A stretch of 64,000 nt of DNA from Mycoplasmopsis meleagridis (GCF_900660695.1 NZ_LR215042.1:248001-312000); one strand, 5' to 3'. Positions 40,622 through 52,125 are shown, numbered from the stretch's first letter. Numbers and translations: made by a program. Notes: a model not told the origin generated them from the sequence alone.

Positions 40622-42421
40622 ATGGATAAAAGTAAAATTAGAAATTTTTCAATCATAGCTCATATTGATCATGGTAAAAGCACTTTAGCAGATAGAATTT
40701 TGGAATTAACTAATACTGTTAGTGCACATGATATGGATGATCAATTTTTAGATCAAATGGACTTAGAAAGAGAAAGAGGAATTACTATTAAACTTAATGC
40801 AGTTCAAATAAAATATAAAGACTATATTTTTCATTTAATTGATACTCCTGGACACGTTGATTTTACCTACGAAGTTTCACGCTCCTTAGCAGCTTCTGAA
40901 GGTGCGCTGTTACTAGTTGATGCCACACAAGGAATTGAAGCTCAAACTTTAGCCAATGTATATTTGGCTTTAGAAAATAATTTAGAAATTATTCCAATTA
41001 TTAATAAAATTGATCTTCCTTCGGCTGACATTGAAAGAACTAAAAAAGAAATTGAAGAAATTATTGGCCTTCCTACTGATAATGCTGTAGCTATTTCTGC
41101 AAAAACAGGATTAAATTGTGAAGCAGTTTTAGAAGCAATTGAAAAATATGTTCCAATGCCTAGATATGCAGATGATAATAAGCCTCTAAGGGCTTTAATT
41201 TTTGATTCATATTTTGACGAATATCGAGGCGTTATTTTGTTAGTGAGAATTTTCGAAGGTAAGCTTAAAACAGGCGAAAAATTCAAATTTATGTCTAATG
41301 ATAAAGAATATCATGTAGCTGAATTAGGGGTAAGAAATCCTAAAGAAACTAAAAAATCATATTTAGAAGCTGGTGAAGTGGGTTGAGTAGCTGCTACTAT
41401 AAGAGATGCTAGAGAAGTTAATGTAGGTGATACTATTACTACTATCGATAATCCAGCAAGCGAGCCATGACCAGGTTATAAGAAAAAACAACCTGTAGTT
41501 TTTACTGGGTTTTATCCAGTAGATACAAGAGACTATATGGAATTAAAAGAATCTCTTGAAAAAATTGCTTTAAGCGATTCTTCAATAACATGAGAACAAG
41601 AAACATCTAAAGCTCTAGGTTTTGGTTTTAGAGTAGGCTTTTTGGGTATGTTACACATGGAAATTTTACAAGAGAGACTTAATAGGGAATATCACATTGG
41701 AATTATTGCAACTTCTCCTTCAGTTGAATACAAAGTTCATTTAACTAACGAAAAAATAGAAATGATTTCTAATCCTTCATTATTGCCAGATAGAACTTTT
41801 ATTAAATTAATTGAAGAACCTTATATTTTGGCAACTTTGATTTTACCCTCTTCTTATATAGGTAATGTTATGGAGCTTTGTCAAAATAAAAGAGGCATTT
41901 ATAAAAATCTAGAATACATTGATGATAACAGAGCCAAATTAATATATGAAATGCCTTTAGCAGAAATTGTTTTAGATTTTTTTGATAGATTAAAGAGTTT
42001 ATCAAAAGGTTATGCATCTTTTGAATATGATCTAATAGGTTATAAACAAAGCGATTTAGTAAAAGTTGATATTTTGTTAAATGGAGATAAAGTTGATGCT
42101 TTTTCAATTATTACACAAAAGGATTTAGCCTATCCAAGAGCTAGAGATCTTTGTGAGAAGCTAAAAAAAGAAATACCAAGACAGAATTTTGAAGTTCCAG
42201 TACAAGCTGTTATTGGAAATAAAGTTATTGCTAGAGAAACTATTAAAGCATACCGCAAGGATGTTACAGCAAAACTTTATGGCGGGGATGTAACTAGAAG
42301 ACAAAAATTATTAAAAAAACAAAAAGAAGGTAAAAAAAGAATGAAAATGCTCGGAACAGTAGAAGTTCCTCAAGAGGCTTTTTTAAATATTCTCAAAACT
42401 AATATTGATAGCAAAAAATAA
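40622..42421 (+). CDS. lepA: Elongation factor 4 (LepA)
   Basis: 599 residues. GTPase motifs AHIDHGKST (G1), 'RGITIK' (G2), 'DTPGHVDF' (G3) and 'NKIDLPSA' (G4) are followed by '[13 protein letters not shown]' and the LepA-specific C-terminal domain ending in the basic '[19 protein letters not shown]'. It back-translocates ribosomes or rescues stalled ones under stress. Ribosome-binding site AGGGAG. It converges on the next gene with only 11 nt between stops and no hairpin. Confidence 0.98.
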
Positions 42422-42432
42422 GAAAATTATTT

Positions 42433-43272
42433 TTAGTTAAATTCAATATCAGAATCAATTTTGCCTATTTTTTTTCATTCATCAAAAAGATCTTTTCACT
42501 CTTTTTCATTATGGCATTTTAAATAAGCTAATTGATCATCGTCTCTTCCTAGTTTATATTTAGGAGAGATACCTTTTTTTGTGTAATATAGTCAAAAATC
42601 TTTGACTTTTTTAATGTCATCTTTCGCAATTGCTTCATCAACTTTATAGCCTTTGATTTTAGTTTGCAAATCAAAATTCACATTGTCTAAATTATCATAA
42701 TCTTCATTTTTTAAAAATGTTCCTACCATAGCAAAATATTTATAGCCTAGTAAATAAGCGTACAATTGTGCTTGTTTTAAATAATCTTCGGGAATTTTAT
42801 TATTAGATCATTTTAAAAGATTTTTATCACCAACAGCTTTCAATTCTAAAACGGTTTTCTTTTCTTTAATTAAACCATCTGGAACTCCGCCTATAATTGG
42901 ATCACTTTTAAAATAATCGTAATCAACTTCTTCAGAAATAATGTGCTCAATTTTTATTTCTGGATATTTTCTTTGTAAATAGTCTATTACTTTTGGCTCT
43001 AAATAAATACCAGCGTTAATATATTTATATTGCAAAGGAGGCATTTTAATTCTAGAAATAAAACAAAAAGCATTAAATTGGCTTTTAAAGGAATCGGTTT
43101 CAAATACATCACCTATTGATGAACCACCGAATTTTTTAAAACTTTTGAATTTATTATTTTCATTTTCTAGAAGTTGTTTATGGAAATTTTCTTTTAATTT
43201 CACTACTTGATTAATTTCGTCGACTTCATAATGGATACCATTGTAATATTGTCTTTTTGTTAATTTAGCCAT
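42433..43272 (-). CDS. YqaJ-like (lambda-exonuclease fold) putative nuclease
   Basis: 279 residues. Central motif 'SDPIIGGVPDGLI' followed by 'TVLELKAV' gives the D...ExK catalytic signature of PD-(D/E)XK nucleases of the YqaJ type, with 'KQAQLYAYLLG' as the usual following helix. Related mycoplasma proteins are annotated only as putative nucleases. It starts 20 nt after the DUF2779 gene, so the pair is an operon. No phage or ICE genes flank it, so a recombination, repair or defence role is open. Confidence 0.8.
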
Positions 43273-43292
43273 ATTTAAATTCCTTATTGTTT

Positions 43293-45662
43293 TTATAATG
43301 GTAGATAATTTTTTTCTCTTATATTTAAATTTTTTGATTCTTTGTCAAAATATATTTCTTCGTTTAATTCTATTTTATAGGCTAATTTATTAATTATAGG
43401 AAAAATTAATTCAACCATATTTTTAAAAAAACTAAAACTAACTAACATTGCAATAACATCATTTTGGCAATACTTTTTTAGTTCCTTTTCTTTCTCTTTT
43501 CATTCATTATCGCCAATTGCTTGAATATATCTATTAATAGCTACTTGCATAGCCATTGAACCATTTTTTATCTCTAAATTTTTATATTCTTTAAAATGTT
43601 CTTTATATTTTAAGTTTAATTTATTAGCAGTGATTAATTTTTCTATTTTTTTAATACTAGTTTTACCTTTTAGTTCATAAATATAGCTGTTTTTAAAAAA
43701 TGTGCTTTTGCTTTTAATACTATATTCTTTTAGATAATTGCATTTTTTTTGATATTCGTTTGTTTTATTAATTTCTAATAAATTTAAATTAAAACTTAAT
43801 TCTTCTTCTAATCTATTATCTAAGTTAACATTTTTTATGGGAAAAACATATAAACTTTCAAAATCATTTTGTGCAAGAAAGTCTCTTAAATCTAAAGTGT
43901 GACTATTAATGTGTTCGACAATATTTTCAAAGTCACTAAATTGATTTAGATTTCTTTTTTTCATTTCTTTAATAAATTCGATTTTGTTATCTTCAAAACT
44001 TTTTTTCACAATAATAGCAATTTCTTTATTTCTTGTATTTTCGTAGCCTTTGTTATAAACGATATAAAAATCAGCTTTATTTGAATAAACACTAATAATA
44101 TTATCAACTACATCAATTAAAGAAATATTTGCTGGATCTTTAACAATATTTAAACTAATATTATTATTTTTAGGTACTATTTCACCATTAACTGTTTCAA
44201 CTATAGAAACTTGAAAAGGTATTTGATAATATGAATTTACATAGTCAATAATTGGAGTAATTGATGAAACACCTTCGTAGTCATATCAAATATATCTTTT
44301 ATCTTTGATCAAATATTTGCTTAATTCTTCAATAAAATTTTCACTAAAATAGTTAGGTTTTTTTCTTAAGTTATCTATAACTTTTTTTAAATCATCAATA
44401 TATGCTTGATTTAATTCGTTTTTTAAGGGCTTAACACCTGTACTATATTCATATTTTTTACCAAGTGTGTAGCTGAGAAAATAACTAAGTAAAATTTTAT
44501 TTTTACCATAGTAAGCATTTATGTCTTTTTCTAAATTTAAATCAATTAAATTATTTGAATAGAGAGGTTTATTTAAATAATAAGCATCAATTATTTTTTG
44601 AATTATTTGATCAAAATTAGCATTATTAAATACGCTTGATTCATTTTCTTCAAATTCACTTATTAAGGAATAACTTGGTAAAATCTCTTCTTCGTCTTTG
44701 TTAGAATGATTCTTTTTTATATTACCTAAAGGTCTATCGTGTTTAATGCTATCAATAAAAGTTAAATTTCTATTATTTATATTTAATTTTGTTAATTCTT
44801 GATAAATTAAACCATTATTAATTAAAGAGGTTATTCTATTACAAAAAGATTCATATTTTTTATCTTTATTATTTACATTTTTATATTTAGGAATTTTATT
44901 TTTTCTATTATTTGCGGCTTTACTATATATAAATTTAAGTTTATTTTTTTCAACATTTTCATTACTTGAATCAAAGAGAATAACTCCAATTTCTTTAACT
45001 TCTAGATCTATTTTACAAGCTATTTGGTAAATTCAATTAGCTAATAGATAATCATTATTATTAGTTGAATTTTTATATTTTATGAAAATACATTTTTTTT
45101 CTTTTTTATCATAAGCTAAGAAAGAAGCCTTTAAATAAATATTCTTTTTTTCTTGTATTTTGTGAATTAAATTAACATTAATTATTAAATCAACTTCATT
45201 ATTAGCTAAAGCATTTTTTAAATTTATAATACTTTCTTCATTTGTTTTATTCTTTGGCAGAATTTGATACTTATAATTTTTAAATAAATCGTTCAATAAA
45301 TAATTATGAACTTGCATTTCGATATTATTATTAATTCAATTTCTTATTCTATTTTCATTATTGATAATATTTTTTAATTTATCAGTACTTTTTTGTTCTG
45401 CTTTTTCAATAATTAAATTTCAAGTAATAAAATCTAATCTATCATCGTCGTCATAAATTATTTCGTCTTCATCATATTCACTATTTAAATAAGAATTATC
45501 ATCACAATTATTTTTTAATTTAAAACCGTTAATATCTTCATTAGGTAAATTGATTTCGCCTGTTTCTTTATTAAGATAATTTTTTTCTCAAATAAAAAAG
45601 GGCTGACTAATAAAAGAATTTAAATATTCTTTGTAAGTAATTTCTATGTCTTTCTTTTCCAT
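43293..45662 (-). CDS. DUF2779-type protein: RecB-like N-terminus plus RNase-H-like 3'-5' exonuclease C-terminus
   Basis: 789 residues; the frame was checked for stops and is intact. The N-terminus ('FISQPFFIW', 'VDLIINVNL', 'CIFIKYKN', then 'WIYQIACK') looks like an eroded Cas4/RecB nuclease. The C-terminus has 'YIWYDYEGVSS' (DxE) with 'YYQIPFQVSI', and near the end 'KYCQNDVIAM' (final D), the DEDD exonuclease layout of DUF2779. Family members are uncharacterised. First gene of the operon with the YqaJ-like nuclease. Confidence 0.78.
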
Positions 45663-45721
45663 AATTTTTAATAGTATATTAAAAATTATATAAATTTTTA
45701 GCCAAAATAAAAATTTTTAAT

Positions 45722-45739
45722 AAAAACCTATAGGTTTTT
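45722..45739 (-). terminator. Terminator after ktrB
   Basis: AAAAACC-TATA-GGTTTTTT directly after the ktrB stop (45739-45741) on the minus strand. The palindrome CCTATAGG occurs again inside the last codons (45743-45750). Confidence 0.65.
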
Positions 45740-47367
45740 TATCCTATAGGCACATTTTCAGGAACATATTCATATTTGTAGGAATAATTTCTTCTCTTTC
45801 CTCATATTAGAATTGTTGAAGAAATTCCCAATTGTCCAATAAACATGATAATAATTAAAAAGATTTTACTTAAAATGTTGCTATTAGCAGAAATTCCTGC
45901 TGTTATTCCCGTTGTTCCAAAAGCTGAAGAGGCTTCAAAAAGATAGTTACTAAAATGCGTATTTGCAGGTACATTTCCAAAATAATTAGCTGAAGAAGAA
46001 GAAATAACTAAAGAAGTAATGATTAAAAGAACTATTCCCGTTAAAAAGACTGTATAACTATTTTTTACGGTATTATTATCTATTTTTCTATGAAAAGCTC
46101 TTACTGAAGGACGTCCTAAAATTCTTGAAAAAATACTAATTGTAATAATGGCAAAAGTAGTAGTTCTAATTCCTCCTCCAGTAGATGAAGGTCCAGCACC
46201 TATAAACATTAAAATAGATAAAACAACTAATGAACTATCACTAAGATGATTAATTGGAATAGTAGCAAAACCAGCACTTCTTGTTGAAAAAACAGAAAAA
46301 ATTAAAGCTCATGTTTTTTCTGCATTGTTTCCAAAAAATCTTTCTTCAGTTATTTTATTAATCTCATTACTATTAGTTCATCAAAAACCGTTTTTAGCTA
46401 ATATTTCAAAAGTAACTACTAGTATAGCACCAATTAAAGAAGCTAAAAGATAAGAAATTAAGCTAAGTTTTGTAAGTAATTTTCAATGATATTTTCTCGA
46501 TGGATGTTTAATTTTAAAACGGAAAAAATTAATAATATCGTGAATTACTGGATAGCCAATTCCCCCGATAAAAAAGAGAATTAAAAAGAAAAATTGTAAT
46601 TCAATATTGTGATAATAAGGCATTAGAGAACTATTTCCAATAATGTCAAAACCAGCATTATTAAGAGCAGAAATGGCGTGAAAAAAGCCAAAGCGAAAAC
46701 TTAAAGATCAATTACCTTTAGGATTAATAAAATCTCCTACAAAGTTGTAGTATAAAGATTTTGATAAACTAAGATTAGTTTCTGGATCAATTATTTTAGT
46801 TTGTGAAATGAATAAATTTCTAGGTTCGGCAAGATAAAAATAAAATGAAAGTCCAACCGCTCCTATTAACATAATTATTAAAAGAGTAGATATAGAATCA
46901 ATAATTACTTCTCGAGTGCCTTTACCAATATCATTGCTACTGCGTTCAGAATCAACTATATTTAAGGCATTTAAGGAAATTTTTAACTTTCCAAAAAAAA
47001 GAATGTTAATAATATAAATTTTTAAGGCAAAAACTCCTAAACCACCAATTAAAATCAAAATAGAAATTAAACTTTGGCCAAATATATTTCAAGTTTTATA
47101 TGTGTTTAAACTTGTTAAGCCAGTGTCGCTAAAAGCGGATGAAGCAGTAAAAAGAGCATCAATAAAATTAACATTTCCTCAAGAACTATTTATCTTTTGA
47201 TGAGTAATAGGCGACATTAATAAAAGAGAACTTACTATAACAATAATCAAATAAGTTAAAAAAATAAGCCTGATTTTATTACTATGTTTTCTGTGCGCTT
47301 TGAATTTTGCAAAAATTTTGGCAAAAATATTATTGCTTAATCAGCGACTAAACTTTCATTTTCACAT
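45739..47367 (-). CDS. ktrB: TrkH/KtrB-family potassium uptake channel subunit
   Basis: 542 residues, eight or so membrane helices in four repeats. The four selectivity-filter loops are visible: 'ASSAFSDTGLTSL', 'ALNNAGFDIIG', 'STRSAGFATIP' and 'ASSAFGTTGITAG'. It forms the K+ (Na+-driven) channel gated by the RCK protein encoded divergently at 47483. The start at 47367 (M-W-K-W) has no ribosome-binding site and lies just after an AT-rich TATATTATATATAT stretch, so the mRNA may be nearly leaderless. Confidence 0.92.
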
Positions 47368-47482
47368 ATCGATATATATAATATAAAAAAAGTTTATTAA
47401 TTTTAATAATTACGTTAATTATTAATATTTAAATGTTTTTTATCTCATATTTCTTATAATTCATTAAATAGAGGTAAATGCT

Positions 47483-48157
47483 ATGCTTAATAAAAAGAAA
47501 AATGAAGATATTTGTGTAATAGGCGCTGGCCGTTTTGGTTCGGCTGTAATTTCACAATTAATTAAAATGGATTCATCAATTATGATAATTGATAAAAATG
47601 AAGAAGTTTTAAAAAATTATACAAATCAAGTTGAAAAAATTGTTATAGGTGATGCTGCGGATATAAAAACTTTAAAAGCTCTCAATATTAAAAATATGGA
47701 TACAGTTGTAGTATCTATTTCAGATAATATTGAAATAGTGGCTTCTTTATTAGAATTAAAAGTTTCTAATATTATTGCAAGAGCAACTAGCAAAAGACAT
47801 GCTTTAGTTTTAAAACAAATTGGTGTTAACGTAATTATTCAACCTGAATATGAAGCAGGAATAAGAACAGCTATTTTGGCTGCTAATTCAAACTTTATTA
47901 AATATTCTAAAAATTTACAAGAAATAGCTAATGGTTTTGTTATGGGCACAACATATGTAACTAATAATCAAATTTTAAATAAAGAAATTAAAGATTTAAA
48001 ATTTAATGACTTAGGTATTTCTGTTGTTTTAATTAAAAGAGAAACACAATTTATTTTGCCTAATGGCTTTACCACTATTTTACCTAACGATTTATTAACA
48101 ATTATTGGCAAGGTTAGCGATGTTAATAATGCTATAAGCATTTTTAATGAAAAATAG
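47483..48157 (+). CDS. ktrA: KtrA/TrkA-type RCK regulatory subunit of K+ uptake
   Basis: 224 residues. RCK N-domain with the Rossmann motif 'VIGAGRFGSAV' and acidic 'MIIDKNEE', then 'IARATSKRHALVLKQIG' and an RCK C-domain. It binds nucleotide (ATP/ADP or NAD) and opens the KtrB channel. Transcribed divergently from ktrB with a 115-nt shared spacer; AGAGG precedes the ATG. Confidence 0.92.
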   Translation: MLNKKKNEDICVIGAGRFGSAVISQLIKMDSSIMIIDKNEEVLKNYTNQVEKIVIGDAADIKTLKALNIKNMDTVVVSISDNIEIVASLLELKVSNIIARATSKRHALVLKQIGVNVIIQPEYEAGIRTAILAANSNFIKYSKNLQEIANGFVMGTTYVTNNQILNKEIKDLKFNDLGISVVLIKRETQFILPNGFTTILPNDLLTIIGKVSDVNNAISIFNEK

Positions 48158-48172
48158 GCCTTTTAAGAAGAG

Positions 48173-48181
48173 TTATCCACA
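48173..48181 (+). promoter_or_regulatory. Consensus DnaA box, solitary
   Basis: TTATCCACA is the perfect consensus DnaA box, in the spacer between ktrA and mraZ. No cluster of further boxes or dnaA/dnaN genes is near, so it is not an origin by itself. Confidence 0.5.
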
Positions 48182-48212
48182 AAATATTCCATTTATCAGG
48201 TGGAGTATTTTT
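48181..48212 (+). terminator. Terminator after ktrA
   Basis: AAAATATTCCA / TGGAGTATTTTT (one G-U) with a 9-nt loop, followed by further T residues. Confidence 0.7.
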
Positions 48213-48253
48213 ATTTTTTAAATTATTTTTTTGCCCTTAAATAAATTTAAATG

Positions 48254-48284
48254 TAAAATAATGGTGAATAGTGGAGGAATATGG
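48254..48284 (+). promoter_or_regulatory. Promoter and putative MraZ operator of the division cluster
   Basis: A -10-like TAAAAT (48254-48259) is followed by TGG at 48262, 48272 and 48282, spaced exactly 10 nt, the third overlapping the mraZ start codon. MraZ of other bacteria binds TGG-containing direct repeats with 10-nt period in its own promoter, so this fits autoregulation of the cluster. It also contains GGAGG, the mraZ ribosome-binding site. Confidence 0.55.
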
Positions 48285-48724
48285 GAAACATTTATGGTAA
48301 GTATCCTCGAACTTTGGATGATAGAAAAAGAATTATTCTTCCTCCTAAAGTAAGAGAAGCCTTAGGTAATAAGTTTTATATTACTATTGGCATGGAAGGA
48401 ATTGTAGAGCTAAGAAGCGAAAAAGAGTTCAATAAGTTAATTGACATTTTCAATATGCAAAGCAATTTCGATTTAAATGCTAGAAAACTCAAAAGATTTT
48501 GACTAGGTAATAGTCAAGAAATTGAGCTTGATAGTCAAAGTCGTTTCGTTATTCCAAAAATTTATTTAGATAAAGCCGCTATTCAAAAAGACGCGCTTTT
48601 AATTGGAGTAGGTGACATGGTTGAATTATGAAATAACCAAACCTATGAAAATTATTCGCAACAAATTAGTGAAGAAGAATTATTGAATTCAGCTAAATTT
48701 TTAGTATCTAAAGATGATAAATAA
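48281..48724 (+). CDS. mraZ: Transcriptional regulator MraZ
   Basis: 147 residues with two MraZ/AbrB-like halves: 'RTLDDRKRIILPPKVREAL' and 'IELDSQSRFVIPKIYL', each with the DxxxR signature. It binds DNA as a ring and controls the division cluster. ATG follows GGAGG. The end overlaps rsmH by 11 nt, marking the start of a tight operon mraZ-rsmH-ftsA-like-ftsZ. Confidence 0.96.
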
Positions 48725-49616
48725 ACATAATTCAGTTCTTTTGAAAGAATGTTTAGATTCTCTTAAACTTAAAGAAAATGGTGTCTATATAGATCTAACT
48801 TTAGGTATGGGAGGACATTCTGAAGCTATTTTAAAAAGAATTCCTAAAGGTAAATTAATTAGTTTTGATAAAGATCTTTTTGCAATAGAAGAAAGTTACA
48901 AAAGATTAATTAAAATTAATAATAATTTCCATTTAATTCATGCTGACTTTAAAAATATTAAAGCTGAATTAGCAAAATTGGAAATATACCAAGTTGATGG
49001 AATTATCGCTGATTTAGGTATTTCTTCGCCACAAATAGACAACGCAGAAAGAGGTTTTTCATATAGTAAAAATGCACGCCTCGATATGCGTATGAATCAA
49101 GAACAAAAACTAGATGCTAATTTTATAGTAAATAACTATTCTATAGAACAATTGGCAAATATTTTTTACAAAAACGCCGAGGTAAAGTTTGCAAAACAAA
49201 TTGCGAAGGCTATTGTTAGTAAAAGGCCAATAAATACCACTTTAGAATTAGCAAATGTTGTTAGAGAAAGCTTACCAAGCAAAATTGTTTCTTTGAAAAA
49301 TCCAAATAAAGCAATTTTCCAAGCTCTGCGCATTGAAGTTAATAATGAACTTGATTCACTTAGAAATATGCTTTTTGACGCTATTAATTTGCTTAAAAAA
49401 AATGCATCATTAGCAATAATTACTTTTCATTCTCTAGAAGATTCAATAGTCAAACATTTTTTTGGCTCTTTAACAAAAAATAAATTGCCAGTTAAAATGC
49501 CCGTTAATGAAATTAAAAATTTTATAGTTAAAACCTACTATCCAAGTAGAGAAGAATTATCTATTAATAATCGTTCTAGAAGTGCAAAATTAAGAGTTTT
49601 AACAAAACTTACATAA
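48714..49616 (+). CDS. rsmH: 16S rRNA (cytosine-1402-N4)-methyltransferase RsmH
   Basis: 300 residues. 'YIDLTLGMGGHSEAIL' binds SAM, with 'DGIIADLGISSPQID', 'GFSYSKNARLDMRM', 'FQALRIEVNNELDSL' and 'IITFHSLEDSIVKHFF' as further RsmH signatures. It methylates C1402 in the ribosomal P site. It starts inside mraZ. Confidence 0.97.
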   Translation: MINKHNSVLLKECLDSLKLKENGVYIDLTLGMGGHSEAILKRIPKGKLISFDKDLFAIEESYKRLIKINNNFHLIHADFKNIKAELAKLEIYQVDGIIADLGISSPQIDNAERGFSYSKNARLDMRMNQEQKLDANFIVNNYSIEQLANIFYKNAEVKFAKQIAKAIVSKRPINTTLELANVVRESLPSKIVSLKNPNKAIFQALRIEVNNELDSLRNMLFDAINLLKKNASLAIITFHSLEDSIVKHFFGSLTKNKLPVKMPVNEIKNFIVKTYYPSREELSINNRSRSAKLRVLTKLT

Positions 49617-49627
49617 AGGAGGTTGAA

Positions 49628-50794
49628 ATGTATTACATAAATTACTTATTAAGTGATACCGTTTTTGAGGCTAATGTAATTTGTCAAAAAGACGATAAAG
49701 TTAATTTAATTTATGAATTTTCACTTCCTTTTGATCAACATTTAAGTAACCTAGATAAGGTAATTAAAACAGTCAAAAATTTTGAAAAAAGAATTAAAGT
49801 AAAAAAAGATGGTCAAATTTATCATAGTTTAATTATTGACGAAAGTTTATCCAATTACTATATGTTGAAAAATTATCAAGCAGAAATTTTAGCTAAGAGT
49901 AACTTGATAACTAAACAACATAAAATTGAATTAGAAAAAAAAGTTGATAATTCAATTGATAAGAATTTTATTATTTTAAGAGCAGATAATGTTTTTTACC
50001 AAACCTACAATAAAATAGGTGAGTTAAAAACATATCATACTTTTCCGCTTAATAAAGTAGCTAATAAAATTTCAGTTAAAAAAAATTTTCTTCTTGTAGA
50101 AAAAAATTCTTTATTAGCCAAGGTTAAAGAACTCTTTTTAGCTAATAAAATTTATTTAGATTTAATAAATACAAACGTTAATAGTATTTTAAAGGCTGAT
50201 AAAAATAATCATTCACAAGTTTTATTTTTACAAATGTCACAAAAAAGTATCACATTAGCAACTGCTATTAATAAAATCGTTATTAGTAATAAAAAAGAAA
50301 TAATTGATTTAAATGTAGCAAAAAAAGTTATTCAAAATAAATTTGCAATTAGTTCTTGAGAAGTTGATCTTCTAATAGATGCTTTATTAAAAAATTATAT
50401 TCACTACACTAATAAAAATTACTTTGACAGTTTAAATGAAAAACAAAAATTTGCATTTGAATTTATAGAATCCATAATTACGGAATTTTGAAATTCAATA
50501 GAAAAAACAATCATTTCAATCGCTAATAAAGGCTATAAAATAGTCATTTTAGATGAAAGTACATGTACTTTTACCCATAAAATTAAACACTTGAAAATTA
50601 AATTTGATAATTTTAATACTTCTAAAAGTTATTCTAATTTATCCTACTGCATGCAGGGGATTGTTAAATATCTAAATAATAATGAAGTTGAAATTAATCA
50701 AGATAACACCATTAATAATATTGTCATACCTAATAAGAAGAATTTCTTTTCTAAATTTTTAAAAAATATATTCAATCTAAATAGAAAGGCATAA
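49628..50794 (+). CDS. Highly diverged FtsA-like protein of the division cluster
   Basis: 388 residues in the position normally held by ftsA. Strand/helix order resembles an actin-fold protein ('HSLIIDESLSNYYML', 'SQVLFLQMSQKSITLATA', 'NKFAISSWEVDLLIDALL'), but the ATP-binding 'DIGxGTTD' loop is lost (LQMSQKSIT in its place). The C-terminus 'NFFSKFLKNIFNLNRKA' is amphipathic and basic, like the FtsA membrane-targeting helix. Role inferred: tether for FtsZ. Good ribosome-binding site AAAGGAGG; its TAA shares a base with the ftsZ ATG. Confidence 0.65.
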
Positions 50795-52125
50795 TGGAAA
50801 ATTTTAATTACAAAACAATTAAAATTAAGGTAATTGGAATAGGCGGAGCTGGGAATAATGCCATTAATTTTCTTATAAATGAAAATCTTCAATTTCCGAA
50901 TATAGAATATTATGTTGCTAACACTGATTATAGTGATTTAGATAATAGTATATGTAAAAATAAAATTCATCTAACAGGAGAAACTAAAGGCTGAGGAGCT
51001 GGAGGCGATAATACTGTTGGTGAGAGTGCTGCAGAAGCTAGCAAAAAAGAAATAGAAAAAGCAATTGAAGGAGCAGATTTAATAATTTTAGTTGCAGGAC
51101 TAGGTGGAGGAACTGGAACAGGGGCCGCACCAGTTATAGCTAAAAAAGCTAAAGATGCGAATATAATTACACTTTCTATAGTTTTTATGCCATTTGCTTA
51201 TGAAGGCAAAAAGAAATTAAATTTAGCTCAAGAAGGTCTTGACAAAATTAAAGAAGCAAGTGATTCTTATGTTGTAATTGATAATGAAAAAATCTTTAAA
51301 TCGCATAGTAATTTACCTTCAAATCAAGCTTTTAAATTACTTAATTCCTCATTGAAAGACACAGTTATTGCAGTAAATAACATAATAAGTAAAAATTATT
51401 TTATGAATGTTGATTTTAATGATTTAAGAAGTATTTTAAAAGATGGAAAGAGAACTTTTGTAGCTATTGGTAAAGTGAGTCATTTCAATAATAATAATAA
51501 TAATGAAATGACAATTAGCGATAGAATTGTTGAATATATTTTTAATAATATATCAATGGACGAAAAAATAATTGCTCCTAAAAAGATGCTTTACTTAGTC
51601 AAAATGAAAAATGGTTCGATTAAAGATATAGCTGAAATCAAACATAAAATAGCAGAAAAATTCAAAGTTGAAGATGATGATTTAGAAGTTTTCACTGGTT
51701 GCCAAGATGAAGATAATAATGCCAATAGTAAAGATAATTTCAACGATAAAAATAATATTAGCGGCAAAAATAATGTCAATAGCAGAGATAATTTTATTGA
51801 AATAAGTATTATTGCAACTGGATTTAATGAAAATGAAAATTTAGAAAATAAAATAAAAACAGTTACAGAAGCTTATAAAGAAGAATTAGCAGAAAAAAAT
51901 ATTGAAGAATTAAGTCAAAATAGTCCAATTTTTGCTAAAACTGGTGAAATTAATCTTAACGAAAATGATGTTTTTAATGGCTTTGATGATCTAGAAAATG
52001 ATGAAGAAAATGAAGAAAGTAATGAATTTGAACAAGCATTTGAAAAAAAGCAAGTAAATTATTCTAATTATCAACCTAAAAGTAAAAAAATGAGTTGATT
52101 CGATAAAATCATAAAGCATAAATAA
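50794..52125 (+). CDS. ftsZ: Cell division protein FtsZ
   Basis: 443 residues. GTP-binding 'GIGGAGNNAINFL' and the tubulin signature GGGTGTGA ('LGGGTGTGAAP') are intact, as is the synergy-loop region of the C-terminal domain ('VDFNDLRSILKDG'). An Asn/Asp/Lys-rich insert of about 30 residues ('NANSKDNFNDKNNISGKNN') interrupts the C-terminal domain just before 'FIEISIIATGF'. The tail is acidic and ends 'MSWFDKIIKHK' without the usual FtsZ C-terminal peptide. It polymerises at the division site. Translationally coupled to the FtsA-like gene. Confidence 0.96.

Noticed and set aside
48173-48212. Replication origin near the DnaA box
   Set aside because: Only one perfect box, no dnaA/dnaN neighbours and no AT-repeat cluster distinct from the background.
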